This document shows, one piece after another, positions 62,611 to 64,000 of a stretch of DNA of 64,000 bases; the stretch's first letter is position 1, and each line of letters begins with the position of its first letter. This DNA is from Chryseobacterium sp. IHB B 17019 (GTDB taxonomy: Bacteria; Bacteroidota; Bacteroidia; Flavobacteriales; Weeksellaceae). The notes below the pieces were generated by a model that saw only the letters and a list, made by a program, of their open reading frames with translations, was not told where the DNA came from and searched no databases. Position numbers and translations under genes: made by a program. The DNA lies in NCBI RefSeq assembly GCF_001456155.1, contig NZ_CP013293.1, positions 2,542,001 through 2,606,000 on the forward strand. The letters are read 5' to 3'.

Positions 62611-62643
62611 TCCACAGTGTTATGCTGAGCTTACCGAAGCACC
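62611..62643. repeat. Degenerate half-copy of the REP-like element
   Basis: 'cacagtgttatgctgagcttaccgaagcacct' resembles one arm of the inverted repeat at 5679-5776 (gtcatgctgagc..gtcgaagtatct) with several changes and no partner arm. Confidence 0.5.
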
Positions 62644-62665
62644 TCAATTATCTAAACAAATTCAT

Positions 62666-63085
62666 TCAAACCAGCTCCTCAAATCTCTTTTCCACAAACC
62701 GGCAAAGCAAAAACCCCAGATACACCCCAAAAGTATTCAGGATAATATCATCGATCTCAAAAATCCCCATTCTTGTAAAATACTGAAGCGCTTCCACAAT
62801 AAAAATTACCGAAATAAAAGTAAAAAGCAGGCTTTTTAAATCCTTAAGTGTAGGAAAAATCCATCCCAGGAACCCAAACGGAATAAACATAATGATATTT
62901 CCGAGGACAATAGTGACAATATCCATCCACGAGGAAGCGCCTTTGATGAAATTAATGGTCGATACGATCGGTTTTATCGTAAGAAGATTATCGTCATACT
63001 GAAATCTGCCCATCCCGAGAAACAGGAGGTACAATAAAAATAAAGTATAGGGAACGATAATAATTTTATAAAATTTCTTTAACAT
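62666..63085 (-). CDS. VanZ family membrane protein
   Basis: The protein is 139 aa from the ATG at 63085. The longer form starting with TTG at 63094 begins inside the promoter box. It has four membrane helices and the VanZ-like pattern 'NIIMFIPFGFLGWIFP', 'FIVEALQYFTRMGIFEIDD' (acidic residues before a helix) and 'ILNTFGVYLGFLLCR'. VanZ proteins are linked to glycopeptide tolerance in some Gram-positives but are of unknown role in Bacteroidota. It is divergent from lnt. Confidence 0.85.
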   Translation of the reverse strand: MLKKFYKIIIVPYTLFLLYLLFLGMGRFQYDDNLLTIKPIVSTINFIKGASSWMDIVTIVLGNIIMFIPFGFLGWIFPTLKDLKSLLFTFISVIFIVEALQYFTRMGIFEIDDIILNTFGVYLGFLLCRFVEKRFEELV

Positions 63086-63091
63086 CGATTG

Positions 63092-63099
63092 CAAATTTA
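63092..63099 (-). promoter_or_regulatory. -7 box of vanZ-like gene (leaderless spacing)
   Basis: TAAATTTG, then CAATCG, then ATG on the minus strand. The spacing is the same (6 nt) as in the DUF4290 gene. Confidence 0.6.
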
Positions 63100-63115
63100 T
63101 TCATTTCAAAAACAT

Positions 63116-63123
63116 TAAATTTG
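63116..63123 (+). promoter_or_regulatory. -7 box of lnt
   Basis: TAAATTTG ends 17 nt before the lnt ATG. It lies only 16 nt from the divergent vanZ box, so the two promoters are back to back. Confidence 0.5.
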
Positions 63124-63140
63124 TATGTTAAATTAATTTA

Positions 63141-64000
63141 ATGAAATACGTATTACTTACACTGATTTCAGCAATGCTGTTGTCCATTTCATGGCCGACT
63201 TACGGGGTTCCATTTTTTATATTTTTTGCCCTTGTTCCATTACTGATGATGGAGCACGGAGTTTCAAAATTCTCGGCGTACAAAAGAAAAAGCTGGGTGG
63301 TTTTTGGGCTTTCCTACGTATGTTTTGTAATCTGGAATGTAGTAACGACAGGCTGGCTGTACGGCTCAAAAAACCCTGACGGCAGCCATTCTCTGATGGC
63401 GGTTGTATTTCCGGTTTTGGTCAATTCCTTTTTATATTCACTTGTTTTCCAATGCTATCATTGGTACAAAAACGCTCAGGGAACCTATTGGGGATTAGCG
63501 TTTTTCATTGCCATCTGGATGAGCTTTGAAAAATTTCATTTAGGCTGGGAACTTACCTGGCCGTGGCTGAATCTCGGAAATGTATTTTCAGATTATCCAA
63601 AATTGATTCAATGGTATGATACATTAGGCGCAACCGGAGGAAGCTTCTGGATTCTATTGATTAATATTTTACTATTCTATACGATAAGAACCTGGCAAGC
63701 CGGAAGAAAAAGGAAAGATTTGATTAAAAACTCTTCTATTGTAGCTGCTTTGATCTTCATTCCAATGATTATTTCTGTCATTAAATATAATAGCTTTAAT
63801 GAAAAACCAATCGGGCAGGTAAATGTATTACTGCTTCAGCCTGATCTTGACCCTTATGCCGAAAAATATTCTAAAGACAGTCTCGTTATTGAAAATGACC
63901 TACTAAACCTGGCTGAAAAAAACTCAGCAGGGAAAATTGATTACTACATCGCTCCGGAAACTGCTCTTCCAGGAAGAGGCTCTATTTCAGAGGCGGCTTT
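63141..64000 (+). CDS. lnt: Apolipoprotein N-acyltransferase, 5' part
   Basis: The frame is open to the window end (286 codons visible). The N-terminal ~215 residues are a run of membrane helices with 'FEKFHLGWELTWPWLNLGN', a landmark Lnt motif. The nitrilase-like domain then begins with 'VNVLLLQPDLDPYAEK' and the catalytic Glu in 'YYIAPETALPGRGS' (~276). It acylates the N-terminal Cys of lipoproteins, many of which are encoded in this window. The rest, including the catalytic Lys and Cys, lies beyond the window. Confidence 0.92.
   Translation, partial: MKYVLLTLISAMLLSISWPTYGVPFFIFFALVPLLMMEHGVSKFSAYKRKSWVVFGLSYVCFVIWNVVTTGWLYGSKNPDGSHSLMAVVFPVLVNSFLYSLVFQCYHWYKNAQGTYWGLAFFIAIWMSFEKFHLGWELTWPWLNLGNVFSDYPKLIQWYDTLGATGGSFWILLINILLFYTIRTWQAGRKRKDLIKNSSIVAALIFIPMIISVIKYNSFNEKPIGQVNVLLLQPDLDPYAEKYSKDSLVIENDLLNLAEKNSAGKIDYYIAPETALPGRGSISEAA

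Overview
The window looks like a chromosomal segment of a low-GC Bacteroidota, most likely a Flavobacteriia/Weeksellaceae member of the Chryseobacterium type. The evidence is: two proteins with type IX secretion (T9SS) C-terminal sorting domains; a TonB-dependent receptor paired with a surface lipoprotein; Bacteroidota -7 promoter boxes (TAnnTTTG) ahead of many genes with few clear Shine-Dalgarno sites; a DUF4290 gene directly ahead of murA; and Bacteroidota-style surface proteins ending in 'GMMVY...KW' modules. The family-level placement is inference.

Layout. 1-1.8 kb: the end of a large surface protein and a smaller relative. 2-5.6 kb: a TonB receptor/lipoprotein pair, probably for metal uptake, with an 18-bp perfect palindrome just ahead of the receptor and a small CxxCH protein upstream. 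5.8-14.5 kb: an ABC-F ATPase, a Tle1-like (DUF2235) lipase with an unknown neighbour, a sensor kinase/response regulator pair with a membrane protein, a LAS-peptidase-like secreted protein and aquaporin Z. 14.6-22.4 kb: housekeeping genes (LuxE-like, queD-lpxH, thioesterase, comF, hydrolase, upp, der, tRNA-Gln). 23.1-24.3 kb: an S41 peptidase.

24.4-39.9 kb is the most unusual part: a polymorphic-toxin locus read on the minus strand. A three-gene operon (T9SS-sorted protein, 940-aa SpvB/RHS-like protein, 1270-aa RHS protein with a variable C-terminal toxin) is followed by its immunity-like gene. After that come four displaced modules, each made of a toxin tip plus one or two immunity-like genes. 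Three of the four modules begin with a 365-477 bp near-identical copy of the end of the RHS core. All three copies carry frameshifts or stops, so they look like silent donor cassettes or decaying former tips. One orphan tip has the R-S-ExE layout of an ADP-ribosyltransferase. Three others have hydrophobic or Gly-rich tips, and two of these are followed by membrane-protein immunity candidates (the third by one soluble-looking and one membrane protein).

40.2-64 kb: an XRE-regulator remnant, a cold-shock protein, a small lipoprotein, a TPR-HTH regulator next to an 896-aa surface protein with an endosialidase-type chaperone tail, catalase-peroxidase, a haem-binding protein, a DCC thiol oxidoreductase, a GH13 amylase lipoprotein, DUF4290-murA, a stand-alone NIL-like domain, a YiiX-like hydrolase, DUF1801, an 866-aa T9SS adhesin-like protein, then aminotransferase, lipoprotein and murB, then divergent vanZ and lnt (the latter cut by the window end).

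Transcription signals: four genes (queD, a thioesterase, DUF4290 and vanZ) have a perfect TAnnTTTG box ending only 3-6 nt before the start codon. This predicts leaderless mRNAs and also fixes their start sites.
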